Shown: positions 14,752 through 23,055 of the stretch, piece after piece | Layout of the letters: each line of letters starts with the position of its first letter | How positions within the stretch are numbered: position 1 is the first letter of the stretch | Source of the DNA: CAUZFZ01 sp963579025 | GTDB lineage: Bacteria; Planctomycetota; Planctomycetia; Planctomycetales; Planctomycetaceae | NCBI GenBank assembly: GCA_963579025.1 | Contig: CAUZFZ010000145.1 | Location: 1 to 26,684 of the forward strand | Direction of reading: 5' to 3' | DNA: 26,684 nt | The notes under the pieces: generated by a model | What the model saw: only the letters and a program-made list of their open reading frames with translations | Told to the model about the DNA's origin: nothing | The model's database searches: none | Program-made: the position numbers and the translations under genes

Positions 14752-17700
14752 TCATTTCGTCAGTGTGACGCCTCGCTGCTTGAGAGCCGCTTCGATTGCT
14801 GGCCGGTCGGTTTTGTCCGGGTCGATCCAGGCGGTGGCAAGGCCGTCGTGAAAGCTGGCGGTCGCCTGGTCGACTCCGTCGATTCGTGCGAGGATCTCAT
14901 AGACCGCCAGCGAGCAGGCTTTGCAGTCGAGGCCCGTGATGGGAATCTTGACCTGTTCCAGCTTCTCGCGGGAAATCGAACTGACTGGTTTCAGCGCAAG
15001 CGTGTAACCGGACATCTGTCGGACTCGGTTGTTGAGCCTTTCCACAATCTGTTCGGGCTTTGCATTGTGAAACAATTCGCTGTCTGCGGCGTAGCCAAAC
15101 TGCGCCTCGGCGGTCGCGAAGTCGACGTTCAGCAACCGGGCTTCCGGGAACTGTTTCATCAGATCACGGAAGTCGTCGGCTCGGTCAGGCATGAAGAGGC
15201 CGGACACTCGCAGCTCGACGACGTCCTCGTCACCAAACTGGTAGTCACGCGGTTCCGGCTCTTCGGTGATCGTTGCTGCCCGTATGACGGGGGATGCGAC
15301 GCCAGGCAGGTTTGGCGTCATCATCGTGCTGCGCCGTGGATTGACGTTTGCCAGACGCTGACGGACGACTTCGGATTCGGGAATCGTCTTTGGGTCCCCG
15401 GTGAACAGGGGGCTGCCAACAAGTTCGTGAATCAAAGTGCGAATGCCTGCCCCTCGCGACTGCGTCCGGTGGACGATTGCGTCGATCATGGAGCGATCAC
15501 TGAACCGGACAGCTCGACCGGTCGCATAGACAGCAAATTGCTGAGCCAGATTGCGAAGCAGACGGGTGGAATCGGACGCGAGGAGTGATTGATATTCCCT
15601 GACCCCCTTGAAGGCGCGGCCGTCGTTCAGTTCACCACTTGTGTCCACGGACTGTCCCAGCTTGAAGCTGATACCAATGGACGGATCAATCGATCCGCGT
15701 TCGGCCGGGTCTCCTTCGCCGATCGATCGGTAACGATTGCGGAAGCCGCCGATCACATCGAAGGATTCCAGAGCGAATCCAGGCGGATCGATTCGCCGAT
15801 GGCATGACGCGCAGACAGCATGCTCGCGGTGTTTCGCCAGTTGCTCGCGAATCGTCGTCGTTCCCCGAACGTCCGGTTCAATGGCGGCGACATTGGCTGG
15901 CGGTGGTTCGGGTGGTTCTCCAAGTAGACGATCGATGACAAATGCACCACGCGGAACTGGTGAGGTCGTCGTTCCGTTCGCAGTGATTTTCAGAATCGAT
16001 GCCTGCGTCAGGAATCCGCCGCGCGGACAGTCGGCCGGAAGTGCCACTCGTCGAGTCTCGGCGCCCGAGACATTCGGGATGCCGTAGTGAGTGGCCAGTT
16101 TTTCATTGACCATCACGAAGTCGGACTTCATCAGGTGCGAAGCATCCAGGTCCCTGTCGAGTAGTTCGCGGAAATAGGCGCGAGTCTCGGCGATCATGGA
16201 GTCCTGCAGGTACGGGTTGAATTCGGGATACAGTTTTTTGTCCGGATCGTTCGCCGCGATCTGACGCAGCCTCAGCCACTGGCCGAGGAAGTCTTCGACA
16301 AAGCGGGTCGAATGTGGGTGTTGCAGCAGACGCTCGATTTCAGAATGCAGGACGCTGGTCTTACGCAGATCACCCGCCGCGGCGTGCCGCATCAATTGCT
16401 CGTCGGGCAGCGAATTCCACAGGAAGTAGGACAGGCGACATGCTAGGGCGAAATCGTCCAGTTTTTCGTTGGGTTCGACGTGATAAAGAAAGTCCGGAGA
16501 AACGAGCGCGTTGCGGTACGCTGCCCGCATGGCGAGTTCGAAGCAGTCACCCGCTTCAAGTCGCGTGCGGACAATATCGACATACTGTTCCCGCACGCTG
16601 TCAGTGACTGGTCGACGGAAGAGTGATGGCAGAAATGTCGCCAGCAAACGGTCTGCATCTTCGAGTGGATTCTGACTGTCGACGGTCCACAGGCCGGGCT
16701 CGCGATCGGGACGGTTCCGGCCGGCGCCGATTTGTCGCGGGCGGATTCGTCGAGGTGGCCGTTTTCCCGGATGGTCGGCGGCTTTGAATTCGGCCAGCGG
16801 CAGATTTTCAAAGAGACGTTTGTGGCTTCTCGGCGGCCACGTCTCGTACAGCGGTCCTTCGATGTCGAGCCAGTCGACCGCGATCCCGGGTCCCGTGAAC
16901 TCCATGGCTCGCCGCTTCTTGTAGTAGTTCGCCGCAGGAGCCAGTGACGCTGTGTTGAATCCGATCAGTTCGTTGTGATTCAACCAGACGACGATTTCAT
17001 GTTCGATCGCTTTCGTGTCGGGGGCATCGAAGTAGCCGAGTGCGTAGCTTGGATGCTGTCCCCCGTGTCCGTCGCCCGTGAGCTGCACGACGGAAAGACG
17101 AGCTGCCTCAGTTCCGCGGCCGGGCAGCATCTTTCCCTGATCCCACTGAAAACTCCACAACGACGTGCGCACTCGATATCGCGCCGGGTAAATGGTGACG
17201 TGCTCGATAAAATAGGGGCTGACAGATTCGTCTTCATGCCGAAACAGTCCGACGCTGGCTCCGTTGCGGAACGAACCCCAACGCTCGTGAGTCCCCTGAT
17301 CGAGGTGATTCTGTTCGGCTGCTGGAGGAAAGTCAGGGTCCGGCTGCTTGTCCTTCAGCAGGACGCCATCGCCATTCATGACGATATGAGCCACGAAACC
17401 TCCGCGATTGACAATTGAAATGCGCCGCTTGTGAATGGTGGGAGGCTGCGGGCGGGTGGCAATTGCGTAGTCGAGTATGTGATCGGCCGCTTCGAGATAC
17501 TTCGCCACGTTGACGTGCGAGATGTCGAGCGCTTCGGGGTGCTTGTCGAAGCCATGCGCAGAGCCGTCCGCCGGCAGGTTTCCGGCCAGTGCGATACCCG
17601 GCATGTCAAACACATCGCGAATCGTGTTCTCATACTCGGCCCGAGTCAGCCGCCGGAGTTTTGGGACCTCTTTCGACGCAACTCGCTCCGCGGCCACAAG

Positions 17701-18018
17701 AGACTCGCTGAGCGATTTCACAATCGCAGTCCGCTCAGCGTCGGTTGGTTGCTCGGCATCGCGGGGAGGCATCTCACCGGACGCGATTCGATCATGAACC
17801 CTCACCCACCGCCGAGCGACATCCGGATTCTCAAACTCCCGCTTAAGCGTCTTGAGATTCAGACCAGCCGCGGCAGAATCCTCGGAGTGACATTCGAAAC
17901 AATGTCTCTGAATGAAAACATCCGGCTCCTCGGCACCCAGAAGCGATGAATACAAAATGATGGAGCACAGAATCATAATTTTGTGCCACATGATTCTGTG
18001 AGTATGCGAATTCCTCAT
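14752..18018 (-). CDS. Planctomycete DUF1587/1595/1592/1588/1585 cytochrome with C-terminal HMA-like domain
   Basis: A 1088-residue exported protein. A signal peptide (hydrophobic IMILCSIILYSSLL, about 14-27) precedes a cytochrome c module with C40-FE-C43-H44. DUF1587 follows (LTRAEYENTIRDVFD). DUF1595, DUF1592 (FALACRLSYFLWNSLPDEQL), DUF1588 (RGGFLTQASILKITANGTTTSPVPRG), a second CxxCH (C736-AS-C739-H740, with HRRIDPPGFALESFD) and DUF1585 complete the usual planctomycete set. The last 200 residues are unusual: two ferredoxin-like modules, the second a heavy-metal-associated domain with C1032xxC1035. The start overlaps the GxxExxY stop in an ATGA. These proteins are usually paired with DUF1552 proteins; their reaction is not established, and I infer periplasmic electron transfer. 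Confidence 0.9.
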   Translation of the reverse strand: MRNSHTHRIMWHKIMILCSIILYSSLLGAEEPDVFIQRHCFECHSEDSAAAGLNLKTLKREFENPDVARRWVRVHDRIASGEMPPRDAEQPTDAERTAIVKSLSESLVAAERVASKEVPKLRRLTRAEYENTIRDVFDMPGIALAGNLPADGSAHGFDKHPEALDISHVNVAKYLEAADHILDYAIATRPQPPTIHKRRISIVNRGGFVAHIVMNGDGVLLKDKQPDPDFPPAAEQNHLDQGTHERWGSFRNGASVGLFRHEDESVSPYFIEHVTIYPARYRVRTSLWSFQWDQGKMLPGRGTEAARLSVVQLTGDGHGGQHPSYALGYFDAPDTKAIEHEIVVWLNHNELIGFNTASLAPAANYYKKRRAMEFTGPGIAVDWLDIEGPLYETWPPRSHKRLFENLPLAEFKAADHPGKRPPRRIRPRQIGAGRNRPDREPGLWTVDSQNPLEDADRLLATFLPSLFRRPVTDSVREQYVDIVRTRLEAGDCFELAMRAAYRNALVSPDFLYHVEPNEKLDDFALACRLSYFLWNSLPDEQLMRHAAAGDLRKTSVLHSEIERLLQHPHSTRFVEDFLGQWLRLRQIAANDPDKKLYPEFNPYLQDSMIAETRAYFRELLDRDLDASHLMKSDFVMVNEKLATHYGIPNVSGAETRRVALPADCPRGGFLTQASILKITANGTTTSPVPRGAFVIDRLLGEPPEPPPANVAAIEPDVRGTTTIREQLAKHREHAVCASCHRRIDPPGFALESFDVIGGFRNRYRSIGEGDPAERGSIDPSIGISFKLGQSVDTSGELNDGRAFKGVREYQSLLASDSTRLLRNLAQQFAVYATGRAVRFSDRSMIDAIVHRTQSRGAGIRTLIHELVGSPLFTGDPKTIPESEVVRQRLANVNPRRSTMMTPNLPGVASPVIRAATITEEPEPRDYQFGDEDVVELRVSGLFMPDRADDFRDLMKQFPEARLLNVDFATAEAQFGYAADSELFHNAKPEQIVERLNNRVRQMSGYTLALKPVSSISREKLEQVKIPITGLDCKACSLAVYEILARIDGVDQATASFHDGLATAWIDPDKTDRPAIEAALKQRGVTLTK
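17966..18000. repeat. Hairpin CACAGAATCAT...ATGATTCTGTG, left copy
   Basis: An 11-bp perfect inverted repeat (17966-17976 with 17990-18000) with a 13-base spacer. The same arms recur at 18840-18871 on the other side of the GxxExxY gene. This copy lies inside the coding start of the DUF1592-type protein and encodes part of its signal peptide region. Confidence 0.88.
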
Positions 18019-18842
18019 CGTTGTGATCTTTCAATAGTCCGCAGCTCGACCTGATTGTGATTCAGGTTGAGCCAGTGCAGTGCTCTGAGGCGCGTGTGGT
18101 TCAGGAACCGCTGCTGGTGTTCCAGAACTTTTTCAGGACGGTGCGTGGATGCCGTGACAGAGAATGCAACGTCGTCAGTCAGCAAATGCATTTCCTGAGT
18201 GCCGATGACAGTTCCGTGCGACAGGATGGGCACTTCGCGAACAACCTGATCTTTGCCGCCAAGGAAATACGTAAGGGCGTCGCGATACAGATAAGGATCG
18301 AGAAACGCACCCCATTCGGAGAGGCACTGCAGCAGGAGCTCACGAAACCGGCCGCACTCCGTTGTCAATTGTTTCCAGTGCCGGGTCATGAATTCGAACT
18401 GCTGTCGCGTTTCATGAGTCAGACGCGTCGACACAAACTCGCGCTCAACACGCTCCGGCCGAAAGTTCAACAGACTTCCGTGATGTAAACCACACATGAA
18501 AAGGTAATTCAGTGTCTGGCCTTTGTGTCTGGAGTCCAGTGACGTCACGGCCTTTGTCTCGATGATTACTCCGCGGTCGACAAGCAGGTCGGCGAAATAC
18601 GATTTCTCGAACCCATTCAGGCTTGCCGTCACCTGGAACTCACGGATGACCTCAAAGCCGACCGCATCGCATCGCCTTGCGAGTTCGTTCCGATAGAGAT
18701 TCTCGTCGAGGTAACGGCCGAACTCGTTGTGAATGTCGAAAGCAAAACCAGTCACTCTTCTGTCGATCTGGTGAAAACTTTCCTGATCAAAAACCGTTAC
18801 CGGAGCGGCAGAAAAAATGGGCATGACAATGCTCTTCGTCAC
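18015..18842 (-). CDS. GxxExxY-family protein (PD-(D/E)xK fold)
   Basis: A 275-residue protein whose first 130 residues match the GxxExxY family (PDDEXK_3): GRYLDENLYRNEL (ExxY at 47-50), SYFADLLVD (D85) and IIETKAV (E95, K97), giving the D...ExK nuclease core. The C-terminal 140 residues belong to the longer subfamily (HWLNLNHNQVELRTIERSQ at the end). Typical short members have about 125 residues. The biochemical role is not known. The start could be GTG 18840-18842, which lies in the right hairpin, or ATG 18822-18824 with GAAGAG upstream. It is wedged between the DUF1552 gene and the DUF1592-type gene, which are normally neighbours, and overlaps the latter by four bases. Matching hairpins at both ends suggest an insertion. 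Confidence 0.86.
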   Translation of the reverse strand: MTKSIVMPIFSAAPVTVFDQESFHQIDRRVTGFAFDIHNEFGRYLDENLYRNELARRCDAVGFEVIREFQVTASLNGFEKSYFADLLVDRGVIIETKAVTSLDSRHKGQTLNYLFMCGLHHGSLLNFRPERVEREFVSTRLTHETRQQFEFMTRHWKQLTTECGRFRELLLQCLSEWGAFLDPYLYRDALTYFLGGKDQVVREVPILSHGTVIGTQEMHLLTDDVAFSVTASTHRPEKVLEHQQRFLNHTRLRALHWLNLNHNQVELRTIERSQR

Positions 18843-18885
18843 AGAATCATGTGGTACAGAATGATTCTGTGATCATGATTTTGTG
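18840..18885. repeat. Hairpin CACAGAATCAT...ATGATTCTGTG, right copy
   Basis: The same 11-bp arms as the left copy (18840-18850 with 18861-18871), here with a 10-base spacer. A further degenerate arm ATGATTTTGTG (18875-18885) lies in the last codons of the DUF1552 gene. The segment TGTaCCACATGATTCTGTG is shared with the left copy with one difference. Confidence 0.88.
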
Positions 18886-20135
18886 AACTCCAGACCGCGC
18901 ATCGTGCCTTTGCCCGTTGAGAACTCGTCAACTTCGAGTCCCAGACGTTGCAGCATTGAGACGTAGAGATTCGACAGCGGATAGTTGTTGTGGGTGTCGA
19001 AGGCGAGGTGCTGACCGTGTTTGAATCCACCACCAGCTAGCAGCGCTGGCAGGTTGACGTTCGAATGTGAGTTCGCACTGCCCATGCATGTGCCGTAAAG
19101 CACCATCGTGCGGTCCAGCAGTGAGGCGTCTTCTTCTCGCGTTTCACTCAACGATGTCAGGAAGCCGTTCAGCGCGTCGAACTGGCGCTCCTCGTGCCCG
19201 CGCAGTTCCGTGAGGACTTCCGGGCGGTTGCCGTGATGCGTGATGTTGTGAATCACGGTCGTGTCGATAAACAGGGACACGATCCGCGACGAGTCTGTTT
19301 GCAAGGCCAGCTTGATCACGTCGAACATCATCCGGGATCGCTCGACGAACTGTCGCGGATCCTTGTTCTCATCGGGGACCTTCGCTTCGACCTTCGGCTT
19401 GGGTCGGTATTCCCATTCCTGGGCACTGTGGAGACGACGTTCGAGTTCCCGCACAGCCGTCAGGTACTGATCCATCCGACGTTTGTCGACAGCCGACAGA
19501 GATCGGTTCAAACGCCGGGACTGGTCGCCGACAAAGTCGAGTGTGCTGCGTCCCTGGCGAAGCGATTCGACGCGAGCCTCGATCTCATCCGAGCGACCCT
19601 GGACGAACAGTTTCTCGAAGAGCTTTCGAGGACTCTTCTCGGCCGGAATCGGTGCACCGCTGCGGGTGTAACTGAGTGTCGGATTCTCGTTACTCATCGC
19701 CAGGACGAGTGATGGAAACCGCGTTTGGTTTCCAATCTGCTCGGCGGCAAACTGGTCGAGCGACACCCAGTTGCGAAACCCGCCGCGTTCCGGATGGGGA
19801 GTCCCCGTGAGGAAGCATCGCTCGGCGGCGTGCGCTCCAGTCACACCCGGCAGGCTGACGCCGGAGAACACCGTCATCTGCTTGCGATGCGAGGCTAGTC
19901 GTTCGAGATACGGGCTGGCTGTGTAGTCCGCTCCAGACTTCTCTGGAAAGAAATACTGGGGCAGGATGCCCATGTTGGTTTCGATCGCAACCATTCGGCG
20001 TGGCGAGGCCACCGAATCGGCAGCCCGAGCAGGCCTCATCGCGTCCAGCAGCGGCAAGGCAACCGTCACGCCGGATGCTCGCAGGAACGTGCGGCGCGAT
20101 AGTCTGCGGCCGGTCAGAGAGAATGGAGAGGGCAT
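18873..20135 (-). CDS. DUF1552 protein, Tat-exported
   Basis: A 420-residue protein starting with a twin-arginine signal (RRLSRRTFLRASG, about 9-21), then a hydrophobic stretch. The body matches DUF1552: NMGILPQYFFPEKSG, FSGVSLPGVTGAHAAERCFL, GTPHPERGGFRNWVSLDQFA, and MVLYGTCMGSANSHSNVNLP near the C-terminus. Members are usually encoded beside DUF1592-type cytochromes and are exported folded, probably with a cofactor bound in the cytoplasm; their reaction is unknown. The last codons overlap the hairpin repeat (FTKS ends at the repeat). It is first in the minus-strand set of three genes. Confidence 0.9.
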   Translation of the reverse strand: MPSPFSLTGRRLSRRTFLRASGVTVALPLLDAMRPARAADSVASPRRMVAIETNMGILPQYFFPEKSGADYTASPYLERLASHRKQMTVFSGVSLPGVTGAHAAERCFLTGTPHPERGGFRNWVSLDQFAAEQIGNQTRFPSLVLAMSNENPTLSYTRSGAPIPAEKSPRKLFEKLFVQGRSDEIEARVESLRQGRSTLDFVGDQSRRLNRSLSAVDKRRMDQYLTAVRELERRLHSAQEWEYRPKPKVEAKVPDENKDPRQFVERSRMMFDVIKLALQTDSSRIVSLFIDTTVIHNITHHGNRPEVLTELRGHEERQFDALNGFLTSLSETREEDASLLDRTMVLYGTCMGSANSHSNVNLPALLAGGGFKHGQHLAFDTHNNYPLSNLYVSMLQRLGLEVDEFSTGKGTMRGLEFTKS

Positions 20136-20310
20136 TCGAGTTCTCTCGGGAGGGTTAATCCGGGTCGGTGGTTAGACGGTCGATTTTACGTCACGTCGTT
20201 CTGCGGGAAACAGGGTTGTGAACCAGACACCCCCAGAATGTCAGTCGTGCGGGACCTCATCGAGTGATGAAAGTGGAGCTTCAGATCCCAACGAAAAACC
20301 ACGATCCAAA

Positions 20311-20359
20311 CAAAAAAGCCCCGGAGGGTAACAGGAATCTCCTGCCGCCCTCCGGGGCT
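20311..20359 (-). terminator. Intrinsic terminator
   Basis: A 12-bp stem AGCCCCGGAGGG (20317-20328) with CCCTCCGGGGCT (20348-20359), followed on the minus strand by a run of six T. The stem continues as CAGGA/TCCTG inside. It lies 22 bases after the stop of the small basic protein gene and terminates it. Confidence 0.9.
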
Positions 20360-20381
20360 GAATCGCTTTTGCCAACCGCGA

Positions 20382-20480
20382 TTACGTCCTGATGTGCTTA
20401 CGCTTCAGGCGACGGGCCTTGGCGCTGGCGGGACGTTTTCCGTGGTTCGCCTTCTTCAGTTTACGCTGTGTTTTAGCCAT
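20382..20480 (-). CDS. Very small basic protein, bL37-like ribosomal protein candidate
   Basis: A 32-residue, strongly basic protein (MAKTQRKLKKANHGKRP, then a Lys/Arg-rich tail). The start is decided by GGAAAG about 5 bases before the ATG at 20478-20480; an in-frame extension to 20591 has no such site and an unlikely composition. The core KANHGKRPxA matches, as far as I remember it, the tail of the 24-residue mycobacterial ribosomal protein bL37. Similar small proteins are common in planctomycete genomes. A role at the ribosome by binding rRNA is therefore likely. A strong terminator follows, as expected for a single-gene, highly expressed unit. Confidence 0.72.
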   Translation of the reverse strand: MAKTQRKLKKANHGKRPASAKARRLKRKHIRT

Positions 20481-20623
20481 GACTTTCCTTTCAGGACGTT
20501 GAGCGGTCGGAACCGCTGTCAGACAGGATTTGATTCCGCCGAGGCGGCGAAGGGCAAGCAGTCTAACCAGACGGCCAACACTTTGAAACACTCGTCACTC
20601 GGCTGCCGCTGGACTGGATTGGG

Positions 20624-20828
20624 GGTCCACGAAAGACACGAAAGGGTAGGAATGTCCGGGCAGCAGCCACAGTTTCACGTATCGGCCATCCACGCTACCT
20701 GACTTTGCTCGACATTCAGACGCTGCCCGGCCGGTGTCGCACTCGTGGCCTCGGGGCACGACAACTGGGACATCCTTGTTCCCGACCTTGAATGAGTATT
20801 TTCGTGTCATTCGTGTATTTCGTGGACC
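20624..20828. repeat. Cassette bounded by inverted CACGAA repeats
   Basis: The left end GGTCCACGAAAGACACGAAA (20624-20643) is inverted at the right end (20801-20828; reverse complement GGTCCACGAAATACACGAAT). The intervening 157 bases hold an open minus-strand frame (VPVVVPRGHECDTGRAASE...) without family or good start. The right copy forms the last codons of the pseudouridine synthase (EVHEIHE). Repeats of the CACGAAAxACACGAA kind are frequently seen between genes in environmental bacteria. Confidence 0.7.
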
Positions 20829-21541
20829 TCTCCGGTCGGCCAGTGGTCTGGAAGCGGGGCCTCGATCGTCAGCGTGTCGTAGCGGATCGGATGCTTCAGG
20901 GTCAGCGATCGGGCGTGCAGCGCAATGCGGATGTCCGACCGTTCGGAATTCGGTGTCGCTGATTGCGACGAATTGGTCGTCCAGGGCGCCGCTCCGTATT
21001 TGTCATCGCCAACGACCGGGCAACCGCGAGATGCGAACTGCACTCGGATCTGATGCATCCGGCCCGTGAGTAACTCGATTTCGACGAGGCTGGCGCCGCT
21101 GCTTTGGGAAAGCACGCGGTAATTCAATTGGGCCTCCTTGGAGCCGGGACTGCCAGGCTCGGCAATCTCTGTCCGGGCTTCTTCGGGAATTTTTCGCAGC
21201 CAATCGGTCAACGTCCCGGATGCTGGTTCGGGTGCTGATTCCAGCAGCGCCCAGTAAATCTTTGTGACTTCCCGTTTCTCAAATTGCTCAGCCACTCGCG
21301 CGGCAGTTTTCGAATTTCGGGTGAAGACGAGGACCCCCGTGCTGGCACGATCAAGGCGGTGTGGAATCCCCAGGTAGACGTTGCCTGGCTTGTCGTATTT
21401 CTGTTTAAGCCAGTCTTTGACCTCGCCGACCATTGTCGCATGCCCGCCTGGTATGCCTTCCGTCAGCAGTCCGGCGGGCTTGTTAACGGCGATCAATGGA
21501 CCGTCTTCCAGGATCAGCCACTCGGGATCATCACTCGACAT
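20807..21541 (-). CDS. RluA-family pseudouridine synthase
   Basis: A 244-residue cytoplasmic enzyme that isomerises uridine to pseudouridine in RNA. It contains the catalytic loop PHRLDRASTG (D64), the N-terminal KPAGLLTEG segment, KIYWALLE, and the RMHQIRVQFASRGCPVVGDDKYGA block typical of RluA/RluD enzymes. There is no S4 domain. The exact target (23S rRNA or tRNA) cannot be assigned. The start overlaps the end of the upstream acyltransferase-like gene by 11 bases, so the two are co-transcribed. The last seven residues come from a CACGAA repeat, suggesting that insertion altered the C-terminus. Confidence 0.9.
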   Translation of the reverse strand: MSSDDPEWLILEDGPLIAVNKPAGLLTEGIPGGHATMVGEVKDWLKQKYDKPGNVYLGIPHRLDRASTGVLVFTRNSKTAARVAEQFEKREVTKIYWALLESAPEPASGTLTDWLRKIPEEARTEIAEPGSPGSKEAQLNYRVLSQSSGASLVEIELLTGRMHQIRVQFASRGCPVVGDDKYGAAPWTTNSSQSATPNSERSDIRIALHARSLTLKHPIRYDTLTIEAPLPDHWPTGEVHEIHE

Positions 21542-22826
21542 TGGGGGTCACTTCCTGCGGTTGTGCCTTAAACGGATTTCGCTCAGGCGGTTCCTCGTGG
21601 GGAACGCCTTTCAGCAATTGCCGCACGATCAGATTGACGACCGGAACGCGGTGCCGAATCCACACGGACGTCGACACGGGATGACAGCCAAGCCGGGCCT
21701 TGGGCTCCAATGCCGTGCGCCCGAAAGATACACACCGGCATTGCCATGCGATTGCCTGCTCGATGACTGAATACAGCAGCCGGTGATACAGCGGCATTCG
21801 GTCGTTGACTTCGTAATCGACGCCCAGGTAGTAGCCGATGGCGGTCTCACCGTCTTTCAACACGGTGACGAAACCGGCAAGCTGACCGTCAACGCGAATT
21901 CCGATCGCGGCGAATACGTCGGGACCAAGCGACTCAGCCAGGGCCGGCAGGAACTCAGCCGGCATCTCGGCGAGACGGACATCGGCCCGGTGAGCCACGG
22001 CAGCATACAGCTCGTTCATCCGGTCCGAGTCCTCGCTGAGCGAGTCCAGCACAACGACTGCGCCGGAGCCCTCGTCGATGGCTTTGATCACGTTGCGAGC
22101 CGACTTGCGGTACTTCTTATTCAGACTCGCGAGATAGTCGTCAAAAGATGCCCACTCGGCGGGGACGTCGAGGACCATGTCCGGCTCCGTCTCGACGCGT
22201 CGGTAGTTGAATCGCGTCAGTGAGTCGGACGCTTCACATTGCTGATCGCTCAGGTCTTTGATGAGGACGTAGTCAGTCTGGCCATGCAGCCGGTCTGCCC
22301 GACGGATGCGATACAGAGCCTCGGCTACCGCCGGCCACAGTTCACTGGGGTCTTCGCCGTCGGCAAAGGCGACGCCATGTGGTCCCCAGGAGAGTAGATT
22401 CCCGCACACCATCACGCGGCGTTTGACCCGGCCCAGTGCCCGGCGCCCGAGTTTCCGTATCGCCAGTTGAGCCCGATCATCGTCAGACAGTTGATCAACC
22501 GACTGCACAAGCTGCGTACCGTCGATCGTCAGGCACTGCACGGAGATTGCAGCAACCGGGGTATCCTCGCGATAGATCACACCGTAGCGGCATCGCAGCG
22601 ACTGTGGGCCGGAATGCGCGAGCGTCGACAGGTAATCCCGCGACATGAACAACCCGGCCGAACGGGTCGCGACATCCCAGTGCCGGGCGTTGAGGAATTC
22701 AATACGGTCGGCCACAGCGAATTCCAAACCGGACGGACGCCGCCGCTCGCGTGCGGCGGCCAGTGCCGTCCGAATGGGGGAATTCGTTTTCTTCCCGGAA
22801 CTGTCTGAAGGCGTCTCATCTGTCAT
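21531..22826 (-). CDS. FemAB/GNAT-like acyltransferase domain protein
   Basis: A 431-residue cytoplasmic protein with the double-GNAT layout of the FemAB / BioF2-like (Acetyltransf_6) group. The C-terminal half has ASFDDYLASLNKKYRKSARN, GQLAGFVTVLKDGETAIGYY, then LGVDYEVNDRMPLYHRLLYS, a pattern used to bind acyl- or aminoacyl donors. The family includes peptidoglycan-bridge and exopolysaccharide-modifying enzymes; the substrate here is unknown. The N-terminal 50 residues are low complexity. It overlaps the pseudouridine synthase gene by 11 bases; the ATG at 22824-22826 is the first in-frame start. Confidence 0.75.
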   Translation of the reverse strand: MTDETPSDSSGKKTNSPIRTALAAARERRRPSGLEFAVADRIEFLNARHWDVATRSAGLFMSRDYLSTLAHSGPQSLRCRYGVIYREDTPVAAISVQCLTIDGTQLVQSVDQLSDDDRAQLAIRKLGRRALGRVKRRVMVCGNLLSWGPHGVAFADGEDPSELWPAVAEALYRIRRADRLHGQTDYVLIKDLSDQQCEASDSLTRFNYRRVETEPDMVLDVPAEWASFDDYLASLNKKYRKSARNVIKAIDEGSGAVVVLDSLSEDSDRMNELYAAVAHRADVRLAEMPAEFLPALAESLGPDVFAAIGIRVDGQLAGFVTVLKDGETAIGYYLGVDYEVNDRMPLYHRLLYSVIEQAIAWQCRCVSFGRTALEPKARLGCHPVSTSVWIRHRVPVVNLIVRQLLKGVPHEEPPERNPFKAQPQEVTPNVE

Positions 22827-23055
22827 TACGCGAGTGTGCTGCCTGCGTCCGGCTCAGGCAAGTTTGCGGCGACTGCGTCGGGCGCTATCGCAGTCGAGCG
22901 TGACAGGAACGTGGATCGACGGATCTGCGTCTCACGAATCCGGAGCGCCGTGTGACGCCTGAACGCCTTGCTCGCATCAAGTCGATTAATCGAGAATACT
23001 CCGTCGAATCGAATAGGGAGCCAGGGACGGACGCAGCTGCTCAGGAGACTCGTCC

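Noticed and set aside
14689..15588. A 299-codon plus-strand frame opposite the cytochrome gene
   Set aside because: It begins in the MITE-like repeat and is antisense to the HMA-like domain; no independent evidence.
20382..20591. A 69-residue version of the small basic protein
   Set aside because: The strong ribosome site and family resemblance place the start at 20480; the extension is untranslated leader.
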